Origin: Pseudolabrys sp.
GTDB lineage: Bacteria; Pseudomonadota; Alphaproteobacteria; Rhizobiales; Xanthobacteraceae
Assembly (NCBI GenBank): GCA_030684935.1
Contig: JAUXXH010000012.1
Span: 1 to 64,000 of the forward strand
Reading direction: 5' to 3'
Length of the DNA stretch: 64,000 bases
A program made the position numbers and the translations under genes. Below, piece by piece: positions 7,128 through 15,259 of the stretch. The notes beneath the pieces were generated by a model, which was not told the DNA's origin, made no database searches, and saw only the letters and a list, made by a program, of their open reading frames with translations. Each line of letters opens with the position of its first letter. Position 1 is the first letter of the stretch.

Positions 7128-7221
7128 ATGGAGAAGTGCGCCGGCGACAAGGAGCCGGCTTAAGCGCAAACGCCCTCGCCCAGCAAAGCAGAATGTGGCG
7201 CAGCAGCTAAGCCGGCTCCTT
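7128..7221 (+). repeat. 14-bp perfect inverted repeat, with a mini-ORF
   Basis: Two 14-bp arms (AAGGAGCCGGCTTA at 7149-7162 and its exact reverse complement at 7208-7221) enclose 45 bp. The left arm overlaps the end of an 11-codon frame starting at the ATG at 7128 (MEKCAGDKEPA). It lies in the 211-bp gap between the zinc-ribbon gene and glutathione peroxidase. It could fold as a long-loop hairpin. I see no poly-T, so a simple terminator is unlikely. Whether the mini-ORF is translated is unknown. Confidence 0.45.
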
Positions 7222-7301
7222 CCGCTGCCCCGTCAGGGGGCGGCGGTTCCGCTCACGAATTTTTGCGTCACCTTTGGCGGCGTCGCAGCTATGATGGCGG
7301 C

Positions 7302-7886
7302 ATGGTTGATCGACGCCAGATTCTTCTTTTGGGCACCGCCGCGGCACTGACGGCCGCGCCGTTTCGCGTCCAGGCGGCACCCGTCCAGGCGGCGCCTATG
7401 AGCCGCATGACCGCCTACGCCTTCCGCTTCAAGGGGCTGGACGAGCGCGATATCGCGCTGGCCGACTATGCCGGCAAACCGATTTTGGTGGTCAACACCG
7501 CATCCCATTGCGGCTACACCCCGCAATATGCCGGCTTGCAGGCGCTGTGGACGCAGTACCGCGAGCGCGGGCTGATGGTGCTCGGCGTGCCCTCCAACGA
7601 CTTCGGCAATCAGGAGCCGGGTGGCGCCGTCGACATCAGCAAGATCGCGCTTCAGGAATATCGCGTCAGCTTCCCGCTTGCCGCCAAGGCGGCGGTGAAA
7701 GGCAAGGACGCGCATCCGTTCTACCGCTGGGCGGCGGAAGCGCGTCCGCTCGAGACACCGCGCTGGAATTTCCACAAGTACCTGATCGGCCGCGACGGCC
7801 AGATCAAGGCCGCCTTCCCGTCGGCGGTCACGCCGAACGACCCGCGCCTGATCGCGGCGATCGAAGTCGAATTGGCCGCCGGCTAA
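7302..7886 (+). CDS. Glutathione peroxidase, exported (Tat-like signal)
   Basis: This 194-residue thiol peroxidase reduces hydroperoxides. The catalytic set is complete: Cys70 in NTASHCGYTPQY (cysteine in place of selenocysteine), Gln104 in SNDFGNQEPGG and Trp155-Asn156 in RWNFHKY. The first 30 residues form a signal peptide starting MVDRRQILLLG; the twin arginine followed by a hydrophobic run suggests Tat export, so the enzyme probably works in the periplasm. I chose the ATG at 7302, which gives this clean leader. Bacterial enzymes of this type usually draw electrons from thioredoxin rather than glutathione. Confidence 0.9.
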   Translation: MVDRRQILLLGTAAALTAAPFRVQAAPVQAAPMSRMTAYAFRFKGLDERDIALADYAGKPILVVNTASHCGYTPQYAGLQALWTQYRERGLMVLGVPSNDFGNQEPGGAVDISKIALQEYRVSFPLAAKAAVKGKDAHPFYRWAAEARPLETPRWNFHKYLIGRDGQIKAAFPSAVTPNDPRLIAAIEVELAAG

Positions 7887-7898
7887 GGCCGCGCCGGC

Positions 7899-8204
7899 TC
7901 AGCAGTTGCGGCGCGAGACGCGGGTGTAGCCGCCGTCGCGGTTGCGGCGCCAGCAGTCTCCCCGATACCAGTAATACCGGCCGCGCGGCTCCATCTGCGA
8001 GCCGAGCGCCGCGCCCGCCGCGGCACCGATGATGCCGCCAGCCACCGCCCCGCCCGCTCTCCCGGTCGCAGCGCCGCCGACGATCGCGCCGATGCCGCCG
8101 CCGATGATGGCGCCGCCGAGGACGTTGTCCTGCGCCTGAGCCTGCGGCGCGGGCACCGCCAGCAGCGCCAGGGTGGCCACCACGATCGCTGTTCTCATCG
8201 CCAT
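7899..8204 (-). CDS. Secreted glycine-zipper protein
   Basis: This 101-residue protein has a signal peptide (MAMRTAIVVATLALLAVPAPQAQAQD), then a glycine-zipper stretch of GG and GA repeats from about residue 28 to 70 (GGAIIGGGIGAIVGG), and a short aromatic/arginine tail ending TRVSRRNC. Glycine zippers pack as transmembrane or membrane-associated helices; many such proteins sit in the outer membrane or periplasm. The ATG at 8204 is preceded by GGGGGA at suitable spacing. It converges with the glutathione peroxidase gene. No specific function is known. Confidence 0.75.
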   Translation of the reverse strand: MAMRTAIVVATLALLAVPAPQAQAQDNVLGGAIIGGGIGAIVGGAATGRAGGAVAGGIIGAAAGAALGSQMEPRGRYYWYRGDCWRRNRDGGYTRVSRRNC

Positions 8205-8296
8205 GTTCTGAATCCCCCTGTTGTCGGAATCGACCAATAAAACAGGGTGGAACCGCGGTCAATTTGCCGCGGGCCAAAATCCTGTGCGGGAGCGGC

Positions 8297-9901
8297 TCAG
8301 GCCGCGCTGGCGCGCCCCGCCTCGGGGACACGGGCGGCCGTGAGCGGGTCGATCGCGTCCACCAGTTGCAGGAAGGCCGAGCCCGGCAGCGGCGGCGCGA
8401 ACACATAGCCTTGCGCCGAGCGCACGCCGAGGTCGCGCAGATACATGACCTGTTCGAAGGTCTCGACGCCCTCGGCCACCACGTCCATCCGCATGTTGTG
8501 GGCGAGATCGACCAGCGTTTCGACAATGGTGTTGGAGTTGCGGTCGGTGCCGATGGCGTCGACGAAGATCTTGTCGATCTTGATGATGTCGACACCCAGC
8601 TTGAGCATGTAGGACAGCCCGCTATGGCCGGTGCCGACATCGTCGATGGCGATGCGCACGCCGAGGCCCTGCAGCGCGGCGATGGTCTGCCGGGTCGCGG
8701 TGAAGTTCTCGATCGGATCGCGCTCGGTCACTTCCAGCACAACCTGCGACAGCTTGATCGGCGTGCCGGAGAAGATGTTGCGGACATCCTTGACGATCGA
8801 CTGGTCGCCAAACAGTTGGCCGGCGAAATTGAACGAGATCTTCAGGCCCGGCCGTGCGCCGATGGCGCGGCCGGCCTCGACGCAGACGCGTTTCATCAGG
8901 TCGTGCGTCATGGCGCGGATCATGCCGCTCGATTCCGCCAGCGGGATGAAGGCGCCCGGCAGCACCAGCGTGCCGTCCGGCTTGCGCCAGCGCACCAGCA
9001 CCTCGGCGCCGCGCAACTTGCCGGAACGGATATCGACGATCGGCTGGTAATACGGGATCAGTTCGCCGGCGGCGAGCGCCCGCTGCAACTCGGCCACCGG
9101 GTTCTCCGCATCGCGCCGCCGCATGACCAGCGCGCAGATGATCAGCATGGCCACAACGATGCCGGGCAGGATCAGGCCGAGCCGCTTCAGGCCGGCATTT
9201 TCCGATGGCAGGATGCCATAAGGGACCACGATCTCGGCGTTGAAAGCGAATGTGTCCGACGCCGCCGTGGCGGCAAAACGGGCCTCGGCGCCAGGAGGCC
9301 GCAGACCGACGGCGCCGATCAATATCCCATCGCGGGTTGTCAGTTGCGCATAGGCGCTCACCGAGCTCCCGGGAATGGACACTTGCGGCAGCAGCAGACT
9401 GACCGGGATCAGCGCGGCGATTTCGGCCGGCCCCTCGCCGGCGATGCGGCGCAGCCGTGCCATCCGCTCGCCATTCGACAGCAGCATGATGTCGAGCGAT
9501 ACGCCGTCGGCACCAGCCGGAACTGTCGTCAACAGGTCGGCGCCGGCGAAAGGCGCGTCGAGATCGGCGCACAGCGATTGCCGATCGGAGTCGAGGACAG
9601 TCACGGCCTTGATTGGCGCAGCGGCGAAGGTGGCGGCGCGCAGGGCCGGAATGTTTCCGGCCGCGCACGAATTGACGCCTTGCAAGGCCAGCGCATCGAG
9701 CGCGGCCGCGGCTTCCTGGAGACGGAATTCGGCGAGCCCGACGGCCCGGCGAGCCGCGCTCGCGACCTCGGCCTGCCCCTGACGGGCAATGAACCCGTCC
9801 AGCCATGAGTTAAAGGCGACCAGGGACGCCCCGGCCACGAGCACACCTCCAGCGATGGCCAGGATTTTCCGGCGCGTCATCGCGCGTATCGTAATTGCCA
9901 T
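8297..9901 (-). CDS. Membrane-bound EAL-domain cyclic-di-GMP phosphodiesterase, CSS-motif-like sensor
   Basis: This 534-residue protein has a first membrane helix at about residues 10-32, a periplasmic domain of roughly 200 residues, a second helix at about 235-255, and a C-terminal EAL domain. The periplasmic part has two cysteines (NSCAAG and SLCADL) placed as in CSS-motif sensors that respond to periplasmic redox. The EAL domain has EVLVRW, FNFAGQLF, LEVTERDP, IDDVGTGHSGL, IIKIDKIF and AEGVETFEQ, so the metal-binding and catalytic residues look complete and it should hydrolyse c-di-GMP. There is no GGDEF domain. I start at the ATG at 9899-9901 because it leaves the first helix intact. Confidence 0.85.
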   Translation of the reverse strand: MAITIRAMTRRKILAIAGGVLVAGASLVAFNSWLDGFIARQGQAEVASAARRAVGLAEFRLQEAAAALDALALQGVNSCAAGNIPALRAATFAAAPIKAVTVLDSDRQSLCADLDAPFAGADLLTTVPAGADGVSLDIMLLSNGERMARLRRIAGEGPAEIAALIPVSLLLPQVSIPGSSVSAYAQLTTRDGILIGAVGLRPPGAEARFAATAASDTFAFNAEIVVPYGILPSENAGLKRLGLILPGIVVAMLIICALVMRRRDAENPVAELQRALAAGELIPYYQPIVDIRSGKLRGAEVLVRWRKPDGTLVLPGAFIPLAESSGMIRAMTHDLMKRVCVEAGRAIGARPGLKISFNFAGQLFGDQSIVKDVRNIFSGTPIKLSQVVLEVTERDPIENFTATRQTIAALQGLGVRIAIDDVGTGHSGLSYMLKLGVDIIKIDKIFVDAIGTDRNSNTIVETLVDLAHNMRMDVVAEGVETFEQVMYLRDLGVRSAQGYVFAPPLPGSAFLQLVDAIDPLTAARVPEAGRASAA

Positions 9902-9965
9902 ACCGGACCCGTCGACCCCTACCGCTGGTATCCCGCTAGTGAGCCACCGCGGCCGTAAAGGCCGC

Positions 9966-9977
9966 CTTAAGCTTAAG
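9966..9977. promoter_or_regulatory. Palindrome upstream of the EAL gene (possible operator)
   Basis: CTTAAGCTTAAG is a perfect 12-bp palindrome in an otherwise GC-rich 239-bp gap between two divergent genes (EAL phosphodiesterase and pirin). It lies about 65 bp upstream of the EAL start. It could be an operator for either gene; no regulator is identifiable. Confidence 0.3.
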
Positions 9978-10140
9978 CAGGCGTAAGGCGATAAAGTCGA
10001 CTGGCCCCGCCAAGCGGCTGGCATGATGAATGAAAGGTAAATTTCGGCAGCGATCGGCCGATCGCCAACCACCACGCCTTGGTTGTCCGGGCCGCGCCGG
10101 GCGCATTAGACTGCACGTTCGTATCTGACGGAGGAGCACG

Positions 10141-11109
10141 ATGAGTTTTTTTCCCGGCAAGGATCCCGAAGCGGGCGATGCCCATAGCTGCGAGGCCATC
10201 GCCCATGTGGTGGTGCCGCGCACCGTCGATCTTGGCGACGGCTTTTCAGTGCGTCGCGCACTGCCCTCGGTACGCTCGCGCATGGTCGGGCCGTTCATCT
10301 TCTTTGATCATTTCGGCCCGGCCGAGTTCAAGGCCGGCACCGGGCTCGACGTCCGCCCTCACCCCCATATCGGGCTGGCCACCGTCACCTACCTGTTCGA
10401 CGGCGAGATCATGCACCGGGACTCGCTCGGCACCGCGGCGCCGATCCGGCCGGGCGAAGTCAACTGGATGACCGCCGGCCGCGGCATCGTGCATTCCGAG
10501 CGCACCGGTCCCGAACTGCGCAGCACCGGCAGTCCCATTCACGGCCTGCAGATGTGGGTGGCGCTGCCGCAGGCGAAAGAGGAAATGGAGGCGGGCTTCG
10601 CCCATCACGAGGTGGCCGCGTTCCCGATGATCAAGGACACCGGCAAGAGCGTGCGCGTGGTGGTCGGTTCGCTGTACGGCGAGCGCTCGCCGGTGCCGAC
10701 GCTGCACGAGACCATGTTCGCCGACGTGCGGCTGGCGGCCGGCGGCAGCCTGCCGCTCGACAACGACCACGAAGAGCGCGCGATCTATGTCGTCGACGGC
10801 ACCATCGATATTGCCGGCGACCGCTTCGCGCCGGGCCGGCTGCTGGTGTTCAGGCCGGGCGACAAGGTCACCGTGACGGCGGCGACCGACGCCCATTTCG
10901 CCATTCTCGGCGGCGCGCCGATGGACGGCCCGCGCCACATCTGGTGGAATTTCGTTTCGTCGCGCAAGGACCGCATCGAGCAGGCCAAGGCGGAATGGAC
11001 CGCCGGCCATTTCGGCAAGGTGCCGGGCGACGAGATCGAGTTCATCCCGCTGCCGGAGACGCCGGGCGTCAACTCGATGGCGGCGGTCGACAAGGCGGCG
11101 CCGCTGTAG
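10141..11109 (+). CDS. Pirin family protein
   Basis: This 322-residue bicupin has the conserved pirin N-terminal cupin: GPFIFFDHFGP, then RPHPHIGLATVTYLFDGE and the downstream HSERT segment. The histidines of HPHIG, with a later His and Glu, form the metal site. Related enzymes have quercetin dioxygenase activity or act as redox-responsive cofactors; the substrate here is unknown. A strong GGAGGAG ribosome-binding site precedes the ATG. The protein is cytoplasmic and slightly longer than typical pirins (about 280-300 residues) because of an N-terminal extension and a C-terminal tail. Confidence 0.92.
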   Translation: MSFFPGKDPEAGDAHSCEAIAHVVVPRTVDLGDGFSVRRALPSVRSRMVGPFIFFDHFGPAEFKAGTGLDVRPHPHIGLATVTYLFDGEIMHRDSLGTAAPIRPGEVNWMTAGRGIVHSERTGPELRSTGSPIHGLQMWVALPQAKEEMEAGFAHHEVAAFPMIKDTGKSVRVVVGSLYGERSPVPTLHETMFADVRLAAGGSLPLDNDHEERAIYVVDGTIDIAGDRFAPGRLLVFRPGDKVTVTAATDAHFAILGGAPMDGPRHIWWNFVSSRKDRIEQAKAEWTAGHFGKVPGDEIEFIPLPETPGVNSMAAVDKAAPL

Positions 11110-11138
11110 CGCCTGTCCCTCTCTGCCATTTCTTCCTT

Positions 11139-11277
11139 CACCCTCCCCTGGAGGGGGAGGGTCGGCCGGTCGAGCGTAGCGAGAGCGGTCGGGGTGGGGT
11201 GAGCTTCTTGTTTGTGCTCGGGAGGATCACCCCACCCCGAACGCTTCGCGTTCGACCCTCCCCTCCAGGGGAGGGTA
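11139..11277. repeat. Intergenic palindromic repeat
   Basis: The arms are 11139-11201 and 11227-11277. The right arm, reverse-complemented, matches the left from CACCCTCCCCTGGAGG through CGGGGTGGGGTGA, with about a dozen extra bases in the left arm. The loop is 25 bp. GC-rich fold-back repeats of this kind are scattered between genes in Rhizobiales genomes. The folded transcript could act as a terminator or stabiliser after the pirin gene. Confidence 0.75.
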
Positions 11278-11389
11278 AAGCAAGCTCGCTCTCCGGAACT
11301 CTCCTCCCCGCCCGAGGTTGCCATCGGGCCGCCAATCACGGCCTGACGATTGCCGGTCCGCCACGGACCGCCCCGCCGGAGCCGTCCCC

Positions 11390-12706
11390 ATGATCCCCCG
11401 CCTGCTCGCCTTCTGGGACCGCATCCGCTCCAGCCTGTGGGCGCTGCCGCTGCTGATGGTGGGCGCCGCCAGCCTGCTGGCCTATGCGGCGCTCAACATC
11501 CAGTTGGATATCGGCGGCGACAGCGCCACCTGGTATCTCTACAGCGGCAGCGCCAAGCAGGCGCCGCAATTCCTGTCGAACCTGGTCAGCGCCATGATCA
11601 CCATGGCGACGCTGGCGATATCGATCACCATGGTGGTGCTGACGCTCGCCGCCCAGCAACTCGGGCCGCGGCTGATCCGCAGCTTCATGGCCGACAAGCG
11701 CACCCAGGTCGCGCTCGGCCTGTTCATCGCCACCGTCGTCTATCTGCTGCTGGTGCTGCGGCGGACCTACGGCCTGGAAGACTCGACGCCCAACCTCGCG
11801 GTGACCGTCGGCACCGCGCTGGTGCTGATCAGCGTCGGTACGCTGCTGTTCTTCGTGCATCATCTGGCCCAGTCGATCATCGCCGACAATGTCATCGACC
11901 GCGTCGGCGAGCAGCTTGACGAAAACATTGCCCGCCTGCTGCCGGACGAGGACACCGTGCAGCCGGCAGCGCCGGCCGACACGGCGATGCGCGGCGCGCC
12001 GGTCTCGCTTACAGCCGGCGGCTATGTGCAGGCGATCGACATCGACGCGATCGTCGACGCTGCCGCCGAGGCCGAGGCCTTTGTCGCCCTCGACATTCGC
12101 GCCGGCCAGCACACCGTCCCCGGCTGCGTCGTCAGCCATGTCTCACCCGCCGCCGCCGCCGAGCGGCTGACCGCGGCGATCCGGGCCGCGGTGCTGGTCG
12201 GCCACGAACGCACCGCCATCCAGGACCTCGAGTTCTCGGTGCATCAGCTTGTCGAAGTGGCGCTGCGGGCGCTGTCGCCCGGCATCAACGATCCGTTCAC
12301 CGCCATCGCCGCGCTCGACCGGCTGACGCTGTCGCTGGCCTGCGTGATGAAGCGCGGCGAGGCATTGCGGGTTTTTCAGGATGCCGACAAGCGCACGCGG
12401 CTGGTGATGCCGGTGTCGTCGTTCGAAGGCATCACCGACGCCGCCTTCAATCAGATCCGCCAGCGCTCGTCGGGCATGCCGGCGCTGCTGATCCGCATGG
12501 CCGCCAATATCGGCCAGTTGCTGGAGCAAGCCGACGCCGCGCAGCGCGTGGCGCTGGAAAAGCATCTGACGCTGGTGCTGCGCGCCGGCCGCCGCAGCAT
12601 CGACGACGAGGCCGACCTCAACGACCTCGAACAATGCGCGCGCGTGGCGAACGGCGCCAAGCCGCGCGCCGGCACGTCCGAGGCCCATCCCGGCCCGGAG
12701 CGGTGA
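11390..12706 (+). CDS. DUF2254 membrane protein
   Basis: This 438-residue inner-membrane protein has about four helices in the first 165 residues (WALPLLMVGAASLLAYAAL; MITMATLAISITMVVLTL; VALGLFIATVVYLLLVL; LVLISVGTLLFFVHHLA) and a long cytoplasmic C-terminal domain. The segments AQQLGPRLIRSFMADK and LRALSPGINDPFTA are characteristic of DUF2254. The function of the family is unknown. The start is the ATG at 11390, which puts a helix near the N-terminus. The upstream frame is not conserved-looking and overlaps the palindromic region. Confidence 0.88.
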   Translation: MIPRLLAFWDRIRSSLWALPLLMVGAASLLAYAALNIQLDIGGDSATWYLYSGSAKQAPQFLSNLVSAMITMATLAISITMVVLTLAAQQLGPRLIRSFMADKRTQVALGLFIATVVYLLLVLRRTYGLEDSTPNLAVTVGTALVLISVGTLLFFVHHLAQSIIADNVIDRVGEQLDENIARLLPDEDTVQPAAPADTAMRGAPVSLTAGGYVQAIDIDAIVDAAAEAEAFVALDIRAGQHTVPGCVVSHVSPAAAAERLTAAIRAAVLVGHERTAIQDLEFSVHQLVEVALRALSPGINDPFTAIAALDRLTLSLACVMKRGEALRVFQDADKRTRLVMPVSSFEGITDAAFNQIRQRSSGMPALLIRMAANIGQLLEQADAAQRVALEKHLTLVLRAGRRSIDDEADLNDLEQCARVANGAKPRAGTSEAHPGPER

Positions 12707-12734
12707 GAGCCCCGCACCGACGGCGCATTGCCTC

Positions 12735-12764
12735 TTGACAAAATTCCTATTGCAGGCTTAACAT
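12735..12764 (+). promoter_or_regulatory. Predicted sigma70-type promoter in a gene-free region
   Basis: A perfect -35 (TTGACA, 12735-12740) is followed after 18 bp by TAACAT (12759-12764), which matches 4 of 6 positions of TATAAT including both anchor ends. Transcription would start near 12771, exactly where the first stem of the folded segment begins. No protein gene follows on this strand, which supports a non-coding transcript. Confidence 0.5.
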
Positions 12765-12770
12765 CCGCGC

Positions 12771-13025
12771 ATCCCGCCCCTGCTACCGAGGGGTTCTGAT
12801 CAGCGTCTCGATACGCTGGGGCGGGAGCGGCGCCCGACAATGGCGCCGCGGTGGAGCGCCGGGAGGCGCCGCCCCCTCCGTCAATGGGGGCGCGTGCCCC
12901 CGAAGCGGCTGACCCGGGTAACCGGGATTCGGCCGTGGGCGCGCGGCGGGCTCCGTCAATGCCCGCCTGAGGGCGGCCTAGCACCACCGCCCTGGCGCCT
13001 CCCGGCGCTCCATTCCCGAAAGGGA
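12771..13025 (+). ncRNA. Candidate structured non-coding RNA
   Basis: The segment folds into a dense set of stems. A 9-bp stem (12772-12780 with 12818-12826) encloses a 6-bp hairpin (12801-12818). Next is an 8-bp hairpin (12827-12834 with 12842-12849). A perfect 19-bp stem (12852-12870 with 12994-13012) encloses four hairpins: 12871-12891, 12906-12935 with a GTAA tetraloop on a CCCGG stem, 12946-12966 and 12970-12993. A last small hairpin with a GAAA tetraloop lies at 13014-13025. Hairpins 12871-12891 and 12946-12966 have different stems but the identical loop TCCGTCAAT. I could not match tmRNA, RNase P RNA, SRP RNA or 6S RNA. The loops contain UCC and might pair with Shine-Dalgarno sequences. 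A fold-back repeat element is the main alternative. Confidence 0.5.
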
Positions 13026-13130
13026 CGGAAATCGGGCCACGTCGGCGTTCCCCGCGTCACCAACAGGGGCGGCGGAGCGTTGGCTGGCTGACAGTTGAGT
13101 TCGAGATTGAAGGTCTGCGCCACAAATTCT

Positions 13131-13250
13131 GCGTCATGCCCGGGCTTGACCCGGGCATCCATGATGAGGCGCTACACCCGAAGCCTCACGTAAGCCTTCA
13201 TGTGACGAACGTCCTCATGGATGGCCGGGTCAAGCCCGGCCATGACGGCG
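13131..13250. repeat. Pair of REP-like inverted repeats downstream of aspS
   Basis: One copy reads GCGTCATGCCCGGGCTTGAC onward at 13131-13165. The second, in the opposite orientation (13212-13250), reads CATGGATGGCCGGGTCAAGC onward and is followed by CATGACGGC. This is the common Rhizobiales intergenic REP unit that often yields spurious short ORFs translating as DARVKPGHD. It lies just past the aspS stop. Together with the candidate RNA it accounts for most of the gene-free stretch 12707-13280. Confidence 0.8.
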
Positions 13251-13280
13251 GTAAATGCAGAACGCCAGTTTGCGCGGCCG

Positions 13281-15083
13281 TCACTTCTTCGGCAATTCCA
13301 GCCGGATGTGCAGCTCCTTGAGCTGCTTCGGCGTCGCTTCCGACGGCGCGCCCATCAGCAGATCCTCGGCGCGCTGGTTCATCGGGAACAGCACCACCTC
13401 GCGCAGGTTTTCCTCGCCGGCCAGCAGCATGACGATGCGGTCGATGCCGGGCGCGATGCCGCCATGCGGCGGCGCGCCGAGCGACAACGCGTGCAACATG
13501 CCGCCGAACTTCGCTTCCAAGACGCTTTCGTCATAGCCGGCGATGGCGAAGGCCTTCTTCATCACCTCGGGGCGGTGGTTACGAATGGCGCCCGACGACA
13601 GCTCGGTGCCGTTGCAGACGATGTCGTACTGGATCGCCTTCATCGCCAGGAGCTTCTCGTGATCGTTGGGATCGAGGGCGAGGAATTCGTCGACGTCCAT
13701 GTTCGGCATCGAGAACGGGTTGTGCGAGAAGTCGATCTTCTTGTCTTCCTCGCTCCATTCGTACATCGGGAAGTCGACGATCCAGCACAGCTCGAAACGG
13801 TCCTGCGCGATCAGGTTCAGCTCTTCGCCGACCTTGGTGCGCGCAAGCCCTGCGAACCTGACGAAGTCCTTCGGCTTGCCGGCGACAAAGAAGCAGGCGT
13901 CACCGATGCCGAGACCGAGTTGATCGGCGATCGCCTTGGTGCGCTCCGGCCCGATGTTCTTGGCGAGCGGCCCGGCGCCGCCCTCCTCGCCCTCGCGCCA
14001 GAAAATGTAGCCCAAGCCCGGCTGACCTTCGCCCTGCGCCCACGAGTTCATGCGGTCGGCAAATGCGCGGTTGCCGCCCTTGGGCGCCGGAATGGCCCAG
14101 ACCGCACCCTTCGGATCGTTGGCGAGGATGTTGGCGAAAATCTTGAAGCCCGAGCCGCGGAAGTGCGCGCTGACATCCTGCATCACGATCGGGTTGCGCA
14201 GGTCCGGCTTGTCACTGCCGTACTTCGTCATCGCCTCGGCATACGGGATCATGGGAAAGTTCGGCGTCACCGACTTGCCCTTGCCGAACTCCTCGAACAC
14301 GCCGCGGATGACGGGCTCGACCGCGTCGAACACGTCCTGCTGGGTGACGAAGCTCATCTCCAGATCGAGCTGGTAGAATTCACCGGGCGAGCGGTCCGCG
14401 CGCGCATCCTCGTCGCGGAAGCACGGCGCGATCTGGAAGTAGCGGTCGAAGCCGGCCACCATGATCAACTGCTTGAACTGCTGCGGCGCCTGCGGCAGCG
14501 CGTAGAACTTGCCGGGATGAACGCGCGACGGCACCAGATAGTCGCGCGCGCCCTCCGGCGACGACGCGGTCAAAATCGGCGTCTGGAATTCGAAGAAGCC
14601 GCCGGCCTTCATGCGCGCGCGCAGCGAGTCGATGATGGCGCCGCGCAGCATGATGTTGCTGTGCAGCTTCTCGCGGCGCAGGTCGAGGAAGCGGTACTTG
14701 AGCCGGATCTCTTCCGGATACTCCTGGTCGCCGAACACCGGCATCGGCAGTTCGCCGGCGGCGCCCAGCACCTCGATGTCCTCGATGTAGATCTCGACCT
14801 GTCCGGTCGGCAGATCGGCATTCTCGGTGCCGGCCGGACGGCGGCGCGCCTTGCCGTCGATCCGCACCACCCACTCGGCACGCAGCGTCTCGGCCAGCTT
14901 GAAGGCCGGGCTGTCGGGGTCGGCCACCACCTGGGTCAGGCCGTAATGGTCGCGCAGGTCGATGAACAGCACGCCGCCATGATCGCGAATGCGGTGGCAC
15001 CAGCCGGACAGCCGCACGGTCTGGCCGATATCGGCCTCGCGCAACGCGCCGCAGGTGTGTGAACGATAGCGATGCAAAGGCAT
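13281..15083 (-). CDS. aspS: Aspartyl-tRNA synthetase (bacterial type)
   Basis: This 600-residue class II synthetase charges tRNA with aspartate. The order is an N-terminal anticodon-binding OB fold (about 1-110), motif 2 ([19 protein letters not shown]), the GAD insertion (about 290-420, including [15 protein letters not shown]) and motif 3 ([16 protein letters not shown]). The segment [18 protein letters not shown] has the His-Gly-Gly form I associate with non-discriminating AspRS, which also makes Asp-tRNA-Asn in organisms using GatCAB; this is inference. I start at the ATG at 15081-15083 ([12 protein letters not shown]), the conserved N-terminus. It appears monocistronic. Confidence 0.96.
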   Translation of the reverse strand: MPLHRYRSHTCGALREADIGQTVRLSGWCHRIRDHGGVLFIDLRDHYGLTQVVADPDSPAFKLAETLRAEWVVRIDGKARRRPAGTENADLPTGQVEIYIEDIEVLGAAGELPMPVFGDQEYPEEIRLKYRFLDLRREKLHSNIMLRGAIIDSLRARMKAGGFFEFQTPILTASSPEGARDYLVPSRVHPGKFYALPQAPQQFKQLIMVAGFDRYFQIAPCFRDEDARADRSPGEFYQLDLEMSFVTQQDVFDAVEPVIRGVFEEFGKGKSVTPNFPMIPYAEAMTKYGSDKPDLRNPIVMQDVSAHFRGSGFKIFANILANDPKGAVWAIPAPKGGNRAFADRMNSWAQGEGQPGLGYIFWREGEEGGAGPLAKNIGPERTKAIADQLGLGIGDACFFVAGKPKDFVRFAGLARTKVGEELNLIAQDRFELCWIVDFPMYEWSEEDKKIDFSHNPFSMPNMDVDEFLALDPNDHEKLLAMKAIQYDIVCNGTELSSGAIRNHRPEVMKKAFAIAGYDESVLEAKFGGMLHALSLGAPPHGGIAPGIDRIVMLLAGEENLREVVLFPMNQRAEDLLMGAPSEATPKQLKELHIRLELPKK

Positions 15084-15259
15084 TTCTGGCTGATCCGGCA
15101 GGCGATTCAAAGGGGTGGTGAGGCGGGCGAAAAGCGCATGGGGGGCAGGCTTTGTCAAGGCAAGGACGGCCTGCGGCCGAGGCGCGCGCCGCCTATCCTG
15201 CCCGGCGCGATCGTGGTTTATTTGGTGGTAACGCCGGATGCCGGGTGGGTTCTAACGAC

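Noticed and set aside
12771-13025. Assigning the folded segment to tmRNA, RNase P RNA, SRP RNA or 6S RNA
   Set aside because: I could not find the conserved cores of these RNAs (for example the RNase P AGAGGAAAGUCCGGGCU segment or a tmRNA tag), so I left it unassigned.
12840-13091. Possible 83-residue protein in the gene-free region
   Set aside because: It is Arg/Pro/Gly-rich without a ribosome-binding site and coincides with perfect stem-loops, so RNA structure explains the sequence better.
13221-15062. Plus-strand ORF of 613 codons antisense to aspS
   Set aside because: The composition is that of an antisense frame, and aspS on the other strand is unmistakable.
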